The notes beneath the pieces were generated by a model. The model ran no database searches. It was not told the DNA's origin and saw only the letters and a program-made list of their open reading frames with translations. Both the position numbers and the translations under genes were made by a program. From NCBI GenBank assembly GCA_028279345.1, contig JANQNY010000005.1, positions 1-64,000 of the forward strand: DNA of 64,000 nt, read 5' to 3'. Source of the stretch: Geminicoccaceae bacterium (GTDB lineage: Bacteria > Pseudomonadota > Alphaproteobacteria > Geminicoccales > Geminicoccaceae). Below are positions 51,488 through 61,417 of the stretch, in pieces (positions within the stretch are counted from its first letter, which is position 1; the number at the start of each line of letters is the position of its first letter).

Positions 51488-54400
51488 TCAAGCTGTCGCG
51501 TATCCGGCAGCACGGTCCTCTTCGGTAGCATCAGCGGAGCGGTCGGCGGGGTGGCCGTAGCCGGAGCCACCACCGATCTCGAGCTCGACCACGCGGTCCG
51601 TCGTCTTGAGCGTCACCAGCTCGCCGGCGCCGCAGTCGCGCTCGATGGTACCGTCGGCCGCGACCACCCGTCCACGCGAGGCGCCACCGGGCCTGCCGCC
51701 AAAGAGGCCGTTCACCGCGATGTCGACGCCCTCAGGATAGACCGACACCAGGGTCGCCAAGCCGTCGTCGAGGAGCTTCCGCAGCCGCACGCGCGTGCCG
51801 AGGCCGCCTCGATGCATGCCGGGACCACCGCTGTCGGGGATGAAGGCCTTCTCCAGGACCAGGATCGGCACGCGCGTCTCGACCAGCTCGATCGAGGTGT
51901 TCGCGGCTGAGGTAGGCCAGAGCAAGGCGCCACGGCCATCCTGCGCATGCGACGCCCCCTGGCCGCCGCCCGAGAACAGATGGTCCGAGTAGATGCGGCC
52001 CAGGGCGTCACGACCATAGATATTGATCGCGACGGGCAGGCCCGTGTGCGCCTGCACCTTCTCAGGTGCCGCCTCCGCGAGGGCCTTGAAGACCAGCGGC
52101 GCCAGGTACCAGCCGACCCGCGTGCGCAGGTTCACGGCCATGGGCTTCGCGCAGTTGAGCACCGAGCCCTCAGGCACGCTCACCTCGAACGCGCGATAGC
52201 AGCCGGCATTGCCGCGGACCTCTGGGGTCAGCATGCACTTGAGCGGGTAGGTCGCGTGCGCCGCGGTGTAGTTGAGTGTGCAGTTGAAGCCGCCTTGCCC
52301 GATCTCACCTGGCGCTCCGTCGAAATCCAAGGTGATGCGCTCGTCCTCGACGCGCACGGTCAGCGGCAGCGTCAGCTTCTCGCCATCGGGGTTGCAGGTC
52401 ACCTCCGCCTGGAAGACGCCGTTCTCGAGCTTGCGGATCGCAGCACGCATCGCCGCCTCCGCGCGGTCTTGGACCACCGCTGCGAGGGCCCGGACGTCGT
52501 GCATGCCGTAGTCGCGCATGAGGTGCAGGAGGCGCTCGGCGCCGAGCCGGTTGGCGGCGACGAACGCATGCAGGTCGCCCAGCACCTGCGTCGGGTTGCG
52601 CACATTGTGCCGGAGCAGCGCCACGAGGTCCTCGTTGAGCGCGCCCGCTTTGAAGAGCTTCATCGGCGGGATCAGGAGCCCCTCCTCGAAGACCTCGCGC
52701 GCTCTGAGCGAATCCTTCGTGCCGCCGATGTCGCTCACATGGCCGACCGTTCCGACGAGCGCGACCAGCCGGCCATCACGGAAGACGGGTGTGATGACCG
52801 CAATGTCGAACAAATGGCCGGCGCAGAGCCAGGGATCATTGGTCGTGAGCACATCGCCGGGCTCGAGCGTCTCCGGCGGGAAGTGCTCGAGCAGCGCCTT
52901 CACCGCCCGCGGCATCGCCAGGTTGAAGACCGGCATCGACCGCGGCGAGTGCGCCAGTGTCTCGCCGTCCGGATCGAGCAGCTCGCAGGCGAAGTCTTGT
53001 GCCTCCGAGATGATCAACGAGAACGAGGTGCGGCAGATCGTGAGCCACATCTCCTCGACCACATTGACGAGCCGGCTCCACATGATCTCCAGCGTGATCG
53101 GGCTCGCCTCGATGGCGGCACGCGCCTCGGCGACGGGCGTTTCCGGATGCACCAGCGTCGCCGGCTCGGACGCCCGTCGGACCTCGATGACGAGGTTGCC
53201 GGCGCGATCGACCGAGAGCCGATCGCCGGGCGGGAGCAGCGTCGTTGCCTCAAGCTCCTCGATGATAGCAGGGCCATGGACCACGCTGCCTGCGGGAAGC
53301 GCGTAGCGGTCGTAGACCGCGGCTTCGACCGGCGCCTCGCTGAACCAGACGCGACGCGAGCCCTTGCGCGCGACCTCTGCGGCAGCGCCGGAGGGCGCGT
53401 CGGCCAACGTCAAGCTAGGCCGCGGGCCACGGCACCGCACCCGGTAGGTGATCACCTCCGGCTGCGCGCCCTCGTAGAAGGCGGTGTAGCGCTGCGTGTA
53501 CGCGCTCTCGAAGTCGGCCAGGATGCCAGCTAGGGCCCGCTCGTCGATCGGCCCGCTCGGCCAGGGTACTTCGAGCTCGTGAAGCTGGCCCTTCAGACGC
53601 ATGTCGGCAAACCGGCTGACTTCGATCTCCTCAGGCGTGAGGCCGGCCTCCAGAAGCGGCGCCCGGGCTTCGGCTTCGAGCTCCTCTAGGATCAACGTGA
53701 TCTCATGGAAGTCGCTTGTGGCGGAGAGGACCGTGGGCTGCGAGCGGACTTGCTCGAACGTTAGAGGTGCGGTCAGAAAGCCGAGCGCCGAGGCGGCGCC
53801 TGAAGCGGGCGGGATGAGCACGGTGCTGGCCCCTAGCAGCCGCGCCACCTCGACCCCGTGCGCGGGGCCCGCGCCGCCGAAGCCGACCAGCGCGTGTTGG
53901 CGAGGGTCGCGGCCGCGCTCGACCAGGTGCACGCGCGTGGCCGATGCCATCGCCTCGGTCACGAGCCGGTGGATGCCGAGCGCCGCCTCGGTCACCGTGA
54001 GCCCAAGCGGTCCGGCGACGCGCTCCAGCGCGCGCCGCGCGGCGTCGGCATCCAGGCGCATCCGGCCGCCCAAGAAGAACGCAGGATCGTAGTAGCCCAG
54101 CACGACGTTAGCGTCGGTCACCGTGGGCTCGGTGCCGCCCATCCCGTAGCATGCCGGTCCCGGCGCCGCGCCCGCAGAACGTGGTCCGACCCGCAAGAGC
54201 CCGACCTCGTCCACGGCAGCGATCGACCCGCCGCCCGCGCCGATCTCGATCATGTCGATCACGGGCGCCTTGATCGGCAAGCCGGAGCCGCGCTTGAAGC
54301 GATGCACCCGGGCAGCTTCCATCATCGGCGCGATGTCGGGCTCGCCGTGCTCGATCAGGCACGCCTTGGCGGTCGTGCCGCCCATGTCGAAGGCGATCAC

Positions 54401-55258
54401 CTCACCGAGCCCGATGCGTGCGCCGAAGAAGGCGGCGGCGAGGCCGCCCCCGGCCGGTCCGGACTCGAGCAGACGGATGGGGAAGCGTCGCGCCGTCTCC
54501 GGCTCGAGTAGGCCGCCGCCGGAGTGCATCAGCCGGAAGCGGCCGGCGAAGCCCAGGGCGCCGAGCCCATGTTCGAGGCGCTCGAGGTACGTGGCGACCA
54601 GCGGCTGCACGTAGGCATTGGCGCAGGTCGTGACGCAGCGTTGGTACTCCCAGAGCTCTGGCACGACTTCGGAGGAAAGCGACAGGGCGAGTTCCGGATA
54701 CCAGCCGGCGATGAGCTCGGCCGCGCGCCGTTCGTGACGTGGATCGCGATAAGCGTGCAGGAAGCAGATGGCGACCGCCTGGGCACCACCCTCGATCAGC
54801 GCGTCGGTAGCGGTGCGCAGCTCGGCTTCATCGAGGGGCTCGATCACCTCGCCGTCGCGCGACAGGCGCTCGGTGACCTCGAGCCGGCGGTGTCTGGGGA
54901 CCAAAGGCTCCGGGAAGCGCAGGAACAGATCGTAGATGTCGTAGCGCTGCTCAGTACCGATCTCGAGCAGGTCGCGAAAGCCGCGCGTGGTGATGAGGCC
55001 GAGCGGCGTGCCGCGGCGCTCGATGATCGCGTTGGTGACGAGCGTCGTGCCGTGCACGAGTTCCGCCACCTGACGGGCGGTGACGCCCGCGGCAGCGGTG
55101 ATCGCACTGATCCCCTCGAGCGCTGCAACCGATGGGTCGTCTGGCGTCGTCAGGCATTTGTGGAGATGCACCGTTCCGCGCATGTCGTCGACGAGGACGA
55201 AGTCGGTGAAGGTGCCGCCGATGTCGACGCCAAGTCGAAAAGATGCGGTTTCCGGCAT
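51488..55258 (-). CDS. Fused hydantoinase/oxoprolinase HyuA-HyuB
   Basis: 1256 residues. Residues 1 to about 700 are HyuA-like (GVDIGGTFTDFVLVDD, ELVHGTTLVTNAIIERRG, AFDMGGTTAKACLIEHG). Residues about 715-1250 are HyuB-like (TLEIMWSRLVNVVEEMWLTI, LTTNDPWLCAGHLFDIAVIT, ending EIGGGSGYGHP). The usual pair is two genes in most bacteria and one polypeptide in eukaryotic 5-oxoprolinase. It uses ATP to open cyclic imides or 5-oxoproline. It is divergent from the ABC transporter genes, which may import the substrate. Confidence 0.92.
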   Translation of the reverse strand: MPETASFRLGVDIGGTFTDFVLVDDMRGTVHLHKCLTTPDDPSVAALEGISAITAAAGVTARQVAELVHGTTLVTNAIIERRGTPLGLITTRGFRDLLEIGTEQRYDIYDLFLRFPEPLVPRHRRLEVTERLSRDGEVIEPLDEAELRTATDALIEGGAQAVAICFLHAYRDPRHERRAAELIAGWYPELALSLSSEVVPELWEYQRCVTTCANAYVQPLVATYLERLEHGLGALGFAGRFRLMHSGGGLLEPETARRFPIRLLESGPAGGGLAAAFFGARIGLGEVIAFDMGGTTAKACLIEHGEPDIAPMMEAARVHRFKRGSGLPIKAPVIDMIEIGAGGGSIAAVDEVGLLRVGPRSAGAAPGPACYGMGGTEPTVTDANVVLGYYDPAFFLGGRMRLDADAARRALERVAGPLGLTVTEAALGIHRLVTEAMASATRVHLVERGRDPRQHALVGFGGAGPAHGVEVARLLGASTVLIPPASGAASALGFLTAPLTFEQVRSQPTVLSATSDFHEITLILEELEAEARAPLLEAGLTPEEIEVSRFADMRLKGQLHELEVPWPSGPIDERALAGILADFESAYTQRYTAFYEGAQPEVITYRVRCRGPRPSLTLADAPSGAAAEVARKGSRRVWFSEAPVEAAVYDRYALPAGSVVHGPAIIEELEATTLLPPGDRLSVDRAGNLVIEVRRASEPATLVHPETPVAEARAAIEASPITLEIMWSRLVNVVEEMWLTICRTSFSLIISEAQDFACELLDPDGETLAHSPRSMPVFNLAMPRAVKALLEHFPPETLEPGDVLTTNDPWLCAGHLFDIAVITPVFRDGRLVALVGTVGHVSDIGGTKDSLRAREVFEEGLLIPPMKLFKAGALNEDLVALLRHNVRNPTQVLGDLHAFVAANRLGAERLLHLMRDYGMHDVRALAAVVQDRAEAAMRAAIRKLENGVFQAEVTCNPDGEKLTLPLTVRVEDERITLDFDGAPGEIGQGGFNCTLNYTAAHATYPLKCMLTPEVRGNAGCYRAFEVSVPEGSVLNCAKPMAVNLRTRVGWYLAPLVFKALAEAAPEKVQAHTGLPVAINIYGRDALGRIYSDHLFSGGGQGASHAQDGRGALLWPTSAANTSIELVETRVPILVLEKAFIPDSGGPGMHRGGLGTRVRLRKLLDDGLATLVSVYPEGVDIAVNGLFGGRPGGASRGRVVAADGTIERDCGAGELVTLKTTDRVVELEIGGGSGYGHPADRSADATEEDRAAGYATA

Positions 55259-55383
55259 GCCGGCCTCGCGCTTGGCAGCCCGTGGCTGCCGCAGTTGTCA
55301 GGCAAGACCGCTATGCTATCACCGCTCGAGGGCGAACGCACAATGGGTCGCCGCTAGCCAACAATGCTGCACGGGGTAGAGGG

Positions 55384-56433
55384 ATGGACCAGAGATCGAC
55401 ACGCCGTGACTTCGCTGCCGGATGCCTGTTCGCCGCCGCGCTCGGTCTCACCGGCGTGGCCGATGTCGCGCGTGCCCAGAGCTCCTTGGTCGTCAACTCC
55501 TACGGCGGCAGCTTCGAGGAGTTCATGCGCGCCGAGATCCTGCCGCCCTTCGTCGAGATGACCGGTGCCGACGTGACCCTCGACGTGGGCCTCGGCAAGG
55601 GCTGGCTCGCCAACCTCCGCGCTGCCGGCGTCGAGGACGCGCCCTATGACGTGCTGATGACGAACGAGACCTGGGCAAGCATCGAGCGCGAGGAGGGTTT
55701 TTTCGAGCCGATCGACGCGACGATGGTGCCCAATATCGAGGACCTCTGGCCGATCTCGCGGCTGCCCGACGACAATGGGGTGATCGGCACGCTCTCGCCG
55801 ATCGGCATCGCCTATCGCACCGATCTGGTGGAGACCCCGCCGGAGAGCTGGGCCGATCTCTGGAGCAATCCCGAGTTTCGCGGCAAGACCGGGCTCTACA
55901 CGATCACCAACTCAGCCGGCTACATGACACTCTTGATGACGGCCAAGGTCTTCTTCGGCTCCGAGTACGAGACCGAGCAGGCGATCGAGAAGATCGCCGA
56001 GCTGAAGCCGTTTCAGCAGGTCGACTTCTCGGGGACCATGGAGACCATGCTGACCCGCGGCGAGGTCATCGTCGGGCCGATCGACTTCGCCGCCGCAGCG
56101 CGCCTGAAGACCCAGGGCGTGCCGGTGGAGATCGTCGCGCCGACAGAAGGCATGTTCATGTTCGAGCAGGTGTTCAACCTGCTCAAGGCCAGCGAGAGCA
56201 AGGAGCTGGCGCATGAGTGGATCAACTACATCCTCAGCCCCGAGGTCCAAGAGAAGTGGGTCCGCCAGTACTACTGGGCGCCGGTCAACAAGGACGTCAC
56301 GGTGCCAGCCGACCTCGAGGACTTGGTGCCGATCTGGGGCGAGCGCATGGATGATATCGTCCTCTGGGACTGGCAGGCCGCGAACGCGAAGCGCGACGAG
56401 GTGATCGAAGCCTGGAACAAGGCAATGCGCTGA
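55384..56433 (+). CDS. ABC transporter solute-binding protein, polyamine/PotD type
   Basis: From ATG 55384, 349 residues. A Tat-type signal (STRRDFAAG) with a hydrophobic stretch ending VARAQSS precedes the mature chain. The family motif SYGGSFEEFMRAEILPPFVE starts the domain. It belongs to the spermidine/putrescine-like extracellular solute-binding family; ligand unknown. The ATPase gene follows 22 bases later. Confidence 0.88.
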   Translation: MDQRSTRRDFAAGCLFAAALGLTGVADVARAQSSLVVNSYGGSFEEFMRAEILPPFVEMTGADVTLDVGLGKGWLANLRAAGVEDAPYDVLMTNETWASIEREEGFFEPIDATMVPNIEDLWPISRLPDDNGVIGTLSPIGIAYRTDLVETPPESWADLWSNPEFRGKTGLYTITNSAGYMTLLMTAKVFFGSEYETEQAIEKIAELKPFQQVDFSGTMETMLTRGEVIVGPIDFAAAARLKTQGVPVEIVAPTEGMFMFEQVFNLLKASESKELAHEWINYILSPEVQEKWVRQYYWAPVNKDVTVPADLEDLVPIWGERMDDIVLWDWQAANAKRDEVIEAWNKAMR

Positions 56434-56455
56434 CGCCGGGCTTCGGCTCAGGCCG

Positions 56456-57517
56456 ATGACCCGCGTCGCCATCGAGCGGCTGACCAAGCGCTTCGACGAC
56501 ACCCTCGCGGTCGATGCGCTCGACCTCGAGATCGGCGATCACGAGTTCGTCTCGCTGTTGGGCCCCAGCGGTTGCGGCAAGACGACGACGCTCCGCTGCA
56601 TCGCCGGCTTCGAGGAGCCGACCTCCGGCCGGATCGCCTTCGACGGCGTCGATGTCGTCGATCGGTTTCCCGAGGAGCGGAACATCGGCATGGTGTTCCA
56701 GAACTACGCCCTCTTTCCGCACATGACGGTGCGCGAGAATCTCGCGTTCGGGCTGGAGATGCGGGGGGTCGCGTCGGCCGAGATCGAGCGCCGCACGCGG
56801 CGCGCGCTCGAGGTCGTACAGCTAGGCGACTTCGGCCATCGCTACCCGCGGCAGCTCTCGGGCGGCCAGCAGCAGCGTGTGGCGCTCGCCCGGGCCATCG
56901 TCATCGAACCCGCGATCCTCCTGCTCGACGAGCCGCTCGCCAACCTCGACGCCAAGCTCAGGGAGGAGATGCGCTTCTTCATCCGTGGCCTGCAGCAGGA
57001 GGTGGGTATCACCACCGTCTACGTCACCCACGACCAGGGCGAGGCGATGGTGATGTCGGACCGCATCGTCGTCATGTTCGAGGGTGTCGCCGACCAGATC
57101 GGTCCGCCGCAGGAGATCTACAACCGCCCAGCGACCCGACGGGTGGCGAGCTTCATCGGCCAGTCCAACTTCGTCGCCGCCGAGGTGGTGGCGCGCGAGG
57201 ACCCGGACCATGTCCGCCTGACGACCCCGCTGGGGCCCATGCGCGCGCGCTTTAGCGGTGAGACCCCGCCCGGCGCCAAGTTCGACCTCGTCCTCAGGCC
57301 CGAGGCGGTCGCGGTCACCGACGACGCCGGCGGCGACAACACGTTCCGGGGCCGTCTCGAGGAGCGCTACTTCCTGGGGAACCAGCTCGCCTGCCGGCTG
57401 CGCACCGAGGACGGCGAGCTCATGTCGCTCGTGGCGCCGCCCTGGCTCGCGGCCGAGGTCGGTGCCGAGCTGGTCGGGCATTTCGCCGCCGACCGCACCT
57501 GGCTCGTCGCCCGGTGA
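56456..57517 (+). CDS. ABC transporter ATP-binding protein, PotA type
   Basis: 353 residues with Walker A GPSGCGKTTTLRC, signature LSGGQQQRVALARAI, Walker B ILLLDEPLANLDAKL and the TOBE domain at the C-terminus (NTFRGRLEERYFLGNQL). It overlaps the first permease gene by 4 nt. Energises the same importer. Confidence 0.93.
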   Translation: MTRVAIERLTKRFDDTLAVDALDLEIGDHEFVSLLGPSGCGKTTTLRCIAGFEEPTSGRIAFDGVDVVDRFPEERNIGMVFQNYALFPHMTVRENLAFGLEMRGVASAEIERRTRRALEVVQLGDFGHRYPRQLSGGQQQRVALARAIVIEPAILLLDEPLANLDAKLREEMRFFIRGLQQEVGITTVYVTHDQGEAMVMSDRIVVMFEGVADQIGPPQEIYNRPATRRVASFIGQSNFVAAEVVAREDPDHVRLTTPLGPMRARFSGETPPGAKFDLVLRPEAVAVTDDAGGDNTFRGRLEERYFLGNQLACRLRTEDGELMSLVAPPWLAAEVGAELVGHFAADRTWLVAR

Positions 57518-58392
57518 GCACCGCCACCCGGCCTGCACGCGCGGGCGCTTGGCTCCTCGCGGCCCCGGCGCTCGGCCTGCTCACCGCCTTCCTCGTCCTG
57601 CCTTACCTCAACATGGTGGTGATGAGCTTCCGCACGCCGTCGACGAGCAACGTCTTCGCGCCCGGCTTCACCATCGCCAACTACGTGGACGTGCTAGGCG
57701 ACGAGGACCTCTACTATCTGAAGATCCTCTGGGAGACCTTGAGCCTCGGCTTCGTCACCACGCTCATCTGCCTGGTGCTCGGTTTTCCCCTGGCCTACCA
57801 CCTCGCGCGCAGCCGCTCGCGCTGGTCGGCGCTGCTCTACGCCTTTGTCCTCTCGCCCCTGCTCGTGGGCGTGGTGGTGCGCTGCTACGGCTGGATCATC
57901 ATCCTTGCCAACAACGAAGGGCTGATCAATTCGAGCCTCCGCCAGCTCGGCTGGATCGAGACGTACATTCCGCTGATGTACAACTGGGTCGGCGTCACGA
58001 TCGGCCTCGTCCACATCTTCCTGCCGTTCATGATCCTGCCGATCACCGCTGCCATCCAGTCGATCGACCCACGGCTCGAAGAAGCGGCTAGATCGCTTGG
58101 CGCCTCCAGGCTCACCGCCATCCGCCGCACTGTCCTGCCACTGGCCGTGCCGGGCATTCAGGCGGGCTCGATCCTGGTCTTCGTGCTCACGATCAGCTCT
58201 TACGTGATCCCGGTGCTGCTCGGCGGCTTCAACGTCGTCTTGATGCCGACGCTCGTGGTCCAGCAACTCCTTGACGCGATGCTCTGGCCCTTCGGCGCAG
58301 CGCTCGCCTTCGTCCTGGCGATCGCCGGCACTGTCGTGGTCTGGCTCTACCTGGTGCTCACCAACCGGCTGATCCGCGGGGTGACGGGCTGA
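57514..58392 (+). CDS. ABC transporter permease, PotB type
   Basis: 292 residues with six membrane helices, and the EAA loop motif seen as EEAARSLGASRLTAIRRTVLP. It begins GTG 57514 inside the ATPase stop and overlaps the next permease gene by one base. Pairs with the PotC-type subunit. Confidence 0.93.
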   Translation: MSTATRPARAGAWLLAAPALGLLTAFLVLPYLNMVVMSFRTPSTSNVFAPGFTIANYVDVLGDEDLYYLKILWETLSLGFVTTLICLVLGFPLAYHLARSRSRWSALLYAFVLSPLLVGVVVRCYGWIIILANNEGLINSSLRQLGWIETYIPLMYNWVGVTIGLVHIFLPFMILPITAAIQSIDPRLEEAARSLGASRLTAIRRTVLPLAVPGIQAGSILVFVLTISSYVIPVLLGGFNVVLMPTLVVQQLLDAMLWPFGAALAFVLAIAGTVVVWLYLVLTNRLIRGVTG

Positions 58393-59222
58393 TGCGGGTA
58401 CGGTCGCGGCTCGGCCACGCGGCCTATGGCGGCTTCGTCGTCCTCGTGTACGCCTTCCTCTTGACGCCGCTCGTCATCGTCGTCGTCGCCTCGTTCAACT
58501 CGGGCAACTACCTCACCTTCCCGCCCGAGGGCTTCTCGATCCGCTGGTACGCCAAGTTCTTCGACAGCGACGCCTTCATGGGCTCGCTCTTCTACTCGCT
58601 CCAGCTCGCAGCCCTCTGCACGCTGTTCGCGACCGTGCTCGGCACCGGCATCGCCCTCTACACGGTCCGTTTCGCCGGCCGGCTGCGCGAGCAGATCCGC
58701 CTGCTGGTGCTCTTGCCGCTGCTCCTGCCCGAGATCCTCACCGCGATCGCGCTCCTCTTCTTCTATTACAACATTGAGGACGTCTTCGACTGGGCAGGGA
58801 CAAGTGTGGGCTTTCGCAACTCGTTCTGGGGCCTGTTGATCGGCCATGTGCTGGTGACGCTGCCCTTCGTCTTCCTGTCGATCTCGGCAGCCTTGCACAA
58901 CTTCGATCGCTCGCTCGAGGAGGCAGCACGGTCGCTGGGTGCCGACCGCTACGTCACCTTCCGGCGCATCACGCTCCCGATCATCAAGCCGGGCATCATC
59001 TCTGGCGCGCTTCTAGCGTTCATCATCTCCTTCGACCTCTTCAACATCTCGCTCCTGCTCAAGGGCATCGGCACGGCAACCCTGCCGATCCAGCTCTTCG
59101 ACTATGTGCGCTGGGACTTCGACCCGACGGCAGCCGCTGTCTCGACCGTCAGCATCCTCGTCACGGTGGCAGTCCTCGTCATCGTACAGCGCCTCGTCGG
59201 TCTGCAATCGCTCAGGTTCTGA
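58392..59222 (+). CDS. ABC transporter permease, PotC type
   Basis: 276 residues, six membrane helices, EAA motif EEAARSLGADRYVTFRRITLP. Second membrane subunit of the importer. The transcript may end here; the next gene has its own ribosome site 95 bases later. Confidence 0.93.
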   Translation: MRVRSRLGHAAYGGFVVLVYAFLLTPLVIVVVASFNSGNYLTFPPEGFSIRWYAKFFDSDAFMGSLFYSLQLAALCTLFATVLGTGIALYTVRFAGRLREQIRLLVLLPLLLPEILTAIALLFFYYNIEDVFDWAGTSVGFRNSFWGLLIGHVLVTLPFVFLSISAALHNFDRSLEEAARSLGADRYVTFRRITLPIIKPGIISGALLAFIISFDLFNISLLLKGIGTATLPIQLFDYVRWDFDPTAAAVSTVSILVTVAVLVIVQRLVGLQSLRF

Positions 59223-59316
59223 CCGGCCTTTGCGGACACCGGAAGTTTCACCAACCGTCGCCTTCGACTACCCTGGTGGGTGCGGCGGACGAGAGCCGCC
59301 ACTCAGGGAGGAACCT

Positions 59317-60648
59317 ATGCGCGACTTCTTCGCAGACGGTCGTCGGTGCGGCGCCGTCGTCCTCGGCACATCGCTCATGCTGCTCACCAGCACCGCGGTG
59401 CTGGGCGAAGCGCTGCCCACGGTCGATCCCAGCAAGGTGGGCTTCGATCCGGCGCGCCTCGACCGGCTGGACGTGGCCCTGCAGCGGGCGATCGACGACG
59501 AACAGCTACCCGGTGCCGTCGTGCTGGTCGCGCGGGATGGCCAGCTCGCCCACAGCGCGACCTTCGGGAGGCTCGATCCGGACGGCAACGCCGCCATGCC
59601 GGAGGACGCCGTCTTCCGCATCTACTCGATGACCAAGCCGCTCGTGTCCGTGGCGGCGATGATCCTCGTCGAGGAGGGGCTTCTTCAGCTCACCGACCCC
59701 GTGTCGAAGCATCTCCCCGCTTTCGCGGATGCGACCGTGAGCGTGATGGAAATGGGCGACTTCGGGCGGATGGCCTACAGCGAGGATCCGGCAGCGCGAC
59801 CGATGACGGTGCAAGATCTCCTGCGCCACACGTCGGGCCTCACCTACGGGGAGATCACCCAGAACGAGTTCGTCGACGAGGGCTACGCAGCGGCCGGGGC
59901 CTACCAGCCCGGGGTCATTCCGTTCGACAGCCGCGGCCCGACGCCCGAAGAGCAGGTCGCCATGCTCGCCGCCGTGCCGCTCGTGCAGCAGCCGGGAACC
60001 GTCTGGGAGTACGGCCTCTCCAGCGACGTGCTCGGGCGAGTGGTCGAGGCGGCGTCCGGCCAACGCCTCGAAGACTTTCTCGCCGAGCGCCTGTTCGAGC
60101 CGCTCGGCATGGACGACACGGCGTTCCACGTGCCTGAGGAGGAGCTGGACCGTCTGGCGGAACCCTTCGCCACGGACCCCGCGAGCGGCCAAGACAACGT
60201 CATGCTCGACGTCTCCGCGCCGCCCGGCAACGCTTCGGGCGGTGCGGGCGCGGTCTCGACCGCGAGCGACTATCTGCGCTTCACCCAGATGCTGCTCAAC
60301 GGCGGGGAGCTGGACGGCGTTCGCATTCTCAGCCCAACGACCGTCCAGCTCATGACGTCGGACCATCTGGGCGAGCGGATCGCGTCCGTGGTCTCGCCTG
60401 GCGAGCTGCTCCTGGGCACGCCCGGCTATACCTTCGGCCTCGGCTTCGCCGTGCGCGAGGACGACGGCATCGCCGGCGTGCCGGGCAGTGAAGGCGAGTT
60501 CATGTGGGCCGGCTATGGTGGCACCTACTTCTGGGCCGACCCCGAACTCGACGTCGCGGTGGTCTTCATGAGCCAGGCGCCGAGCCCGGAGCGCGCCTAT
60601 TTCCGCCGGCTCGTGAAGCAGCTCGTGCATCAGGCCGTCATCGACTGA
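59317..60648 (+). CDS. Serine hydrolase of the beta-lactamase/class C esterase family
   Basis: ATG 59317 after CAGGGAGG gives 443 residues, with a signal peptide ending AVLGEA. The nucleophile SxxK is in IYSMTKPLVS. The second motif is YGL (WEYGLSSDVLG, instead of YxN). A late GxG-like motif sits around GYTFGLGFAV. The LRHTSGLTYG segment is typical of the EstB-like subgroup. It could act on cyclic amides near the hydantoinase locus, but this is inference. Confidence 0.88.
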   Translation: MRDFFADGRRCGAVVLGTSLMLLTSTAVLGEALPTVDPSKVGFDPARLDRLDVALQRAIDDEQLPGAVVLVARDGQLAHSATFGRLDPDGNAAMPEDAVFRIYSMTKPLVSVAAMILVEEGLLQLTDPVSKHLPAFADATVSVMEMGDFGRMAYSEDPAARPMTVQDLLRHTSGLTYGEITQNEFVDEGYAAAGAYQPGVIPFDSRGPTPEEQVAMLAAVPLVQQPGTVWEYGLSSDVLGRVVEAASGQRLEDFLAERLFEPLGMDDTAFHVPEEELDRLAEPFATDPASGQDNVMLDVSAPPGNASGGAGAVSTASDYLRFTQMLLNGGELDGVRILSPTTVQLMTSDHLGERIASVVSPGELLLGTPGYTFGLGFAVREDDGIAGVPGSEGEFMWAGYGGTYFWADPELDVAVVFMSQAPSPERAYFRRLVKQLVHQAVID

Positions 60649-60674
60649 GGCACCTGGGCCGGACCGTCCTCGCC

Positions 60675-60890
60675 TCAGACGTCGACCGTCTCGCCCCGCC
60701 GACGCTTGCGCTCGGCGACGCTGACGCCGCCCACCACCCAGTCGGTCGGCGCCACGTCGGTGAAGACGACGTAGACGTGCTCGGCGACCGCGCCGCAATG
60801 CTCGACGAGCGCCTGCGTCATCGCCTGCGCCGCCCGCTCCTTCTGCTCGGGCGTCCGTCCGGTGGCCATCGAAACCTGGATCAGGGGCAT
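60675..60890 (-). CDS. 4-oxalocrotonate tautomerase-like protein
   Basis: 71 residues starting MPLIQVSMATGRTPEQKERA, so the catalytic Pro1 follows the initiator Met. The family forms hexamers and isomerises enol/keto compounds. The last 20 residues (AERKRRRGETVDV) match the usual tail. Separate small gene at the border of the prophage. Confidence 0.9.
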   Translation of the reverse strand: MPLIQVSMATGRTPEQKERAAQAMTQALVEHCGAVAEHVYVVFTDVAPTDWVVGGVSVAERKRRRGETVDV

Positions 60891-61117
60891 GGGTAGAGGC
60901 TCCTTCGTGCGTGGGCCATCAGCCTACGGGCGCCACCACGGCGCGGTCGACAAGGTAATTCGCGCCCTTGCGAAACTGACAATCCGCCCGTAACCCATTG
61001 AGACAAATGCGGAAATCGACGATTTGGGTTCGTTTTTGCAATCGGAAGACCAAAGGGTCTGCTGCCTGTCGGTCCAAGCTGTCATGTACCGGGCGGTTTG
61101 GCGGGGAGGTTTGGCGG

Positions 61118-61157
61118 CGGGATCAGGCGGGATGAACCGGGATCGAACGGGATGCCG
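61118..61157 (+). repeat. Four CGGGAT iterons, 10-bp period
   Basis: CGGGAT occurs at 61118, 61128, 61138 and 61148, with variable 4-base spacers. One helical turn per unit suggests a protein-binding array. It is outside any gene. Confidence 0.55.
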
Positions 61158-61329
61158 GCCTTGCCGCTCAACGACTTAGGCCGCGCTCGGCAGCGCCGTC
61201 CACAACCCGGAGCCCCGTTCAGGTTCCCTGTGGATGAAATCGGCCGTGCGAGACCGGGGTCAGACTAAGTCGCTGAAATTGCACACGTTTCAGATTAACG
61301 CGATGTCACAAAATGGAAAGTCCGAACGA

Positions 61330-61372
61330 GAACTCCGAATCGATTCGGAGTTCGGCGGTCGATTCGGAGTTC
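61330..61372. repeat. Palindrome and third half-site, candidate transposase end sites
   Basis: 61330-61353 is a perfect 24-base palindrome built from GAACTCCGAATCG and its complement. A further CGATTCGGAGTTC is at 61360-61372, 19 bases after the copy at 61341. Mu-like phages have several transposase-binding sites near each end, and this lies where the left end is expected. Confidence 0.5.
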
Positions 61373-61417
61373 TTGTTAAGCCGTTGAACCAGGCCGCGCC
61401 TGCGTCTTTCGGGCCGT

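Larger units (their letters stand above)
60891..61417. other. Non-coding border with prophage end-like repeats
   Basis: About 530 bases without a gene. It contains four CGGGAT repeats at 10-bp period and a palindrome plus extra copy of CGATTCGGAGTTC. The left end of the Mu-like prophage is expected here because the repressor gene is transcribed towards it. Exact end not determinable. Confidence 0.5.
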
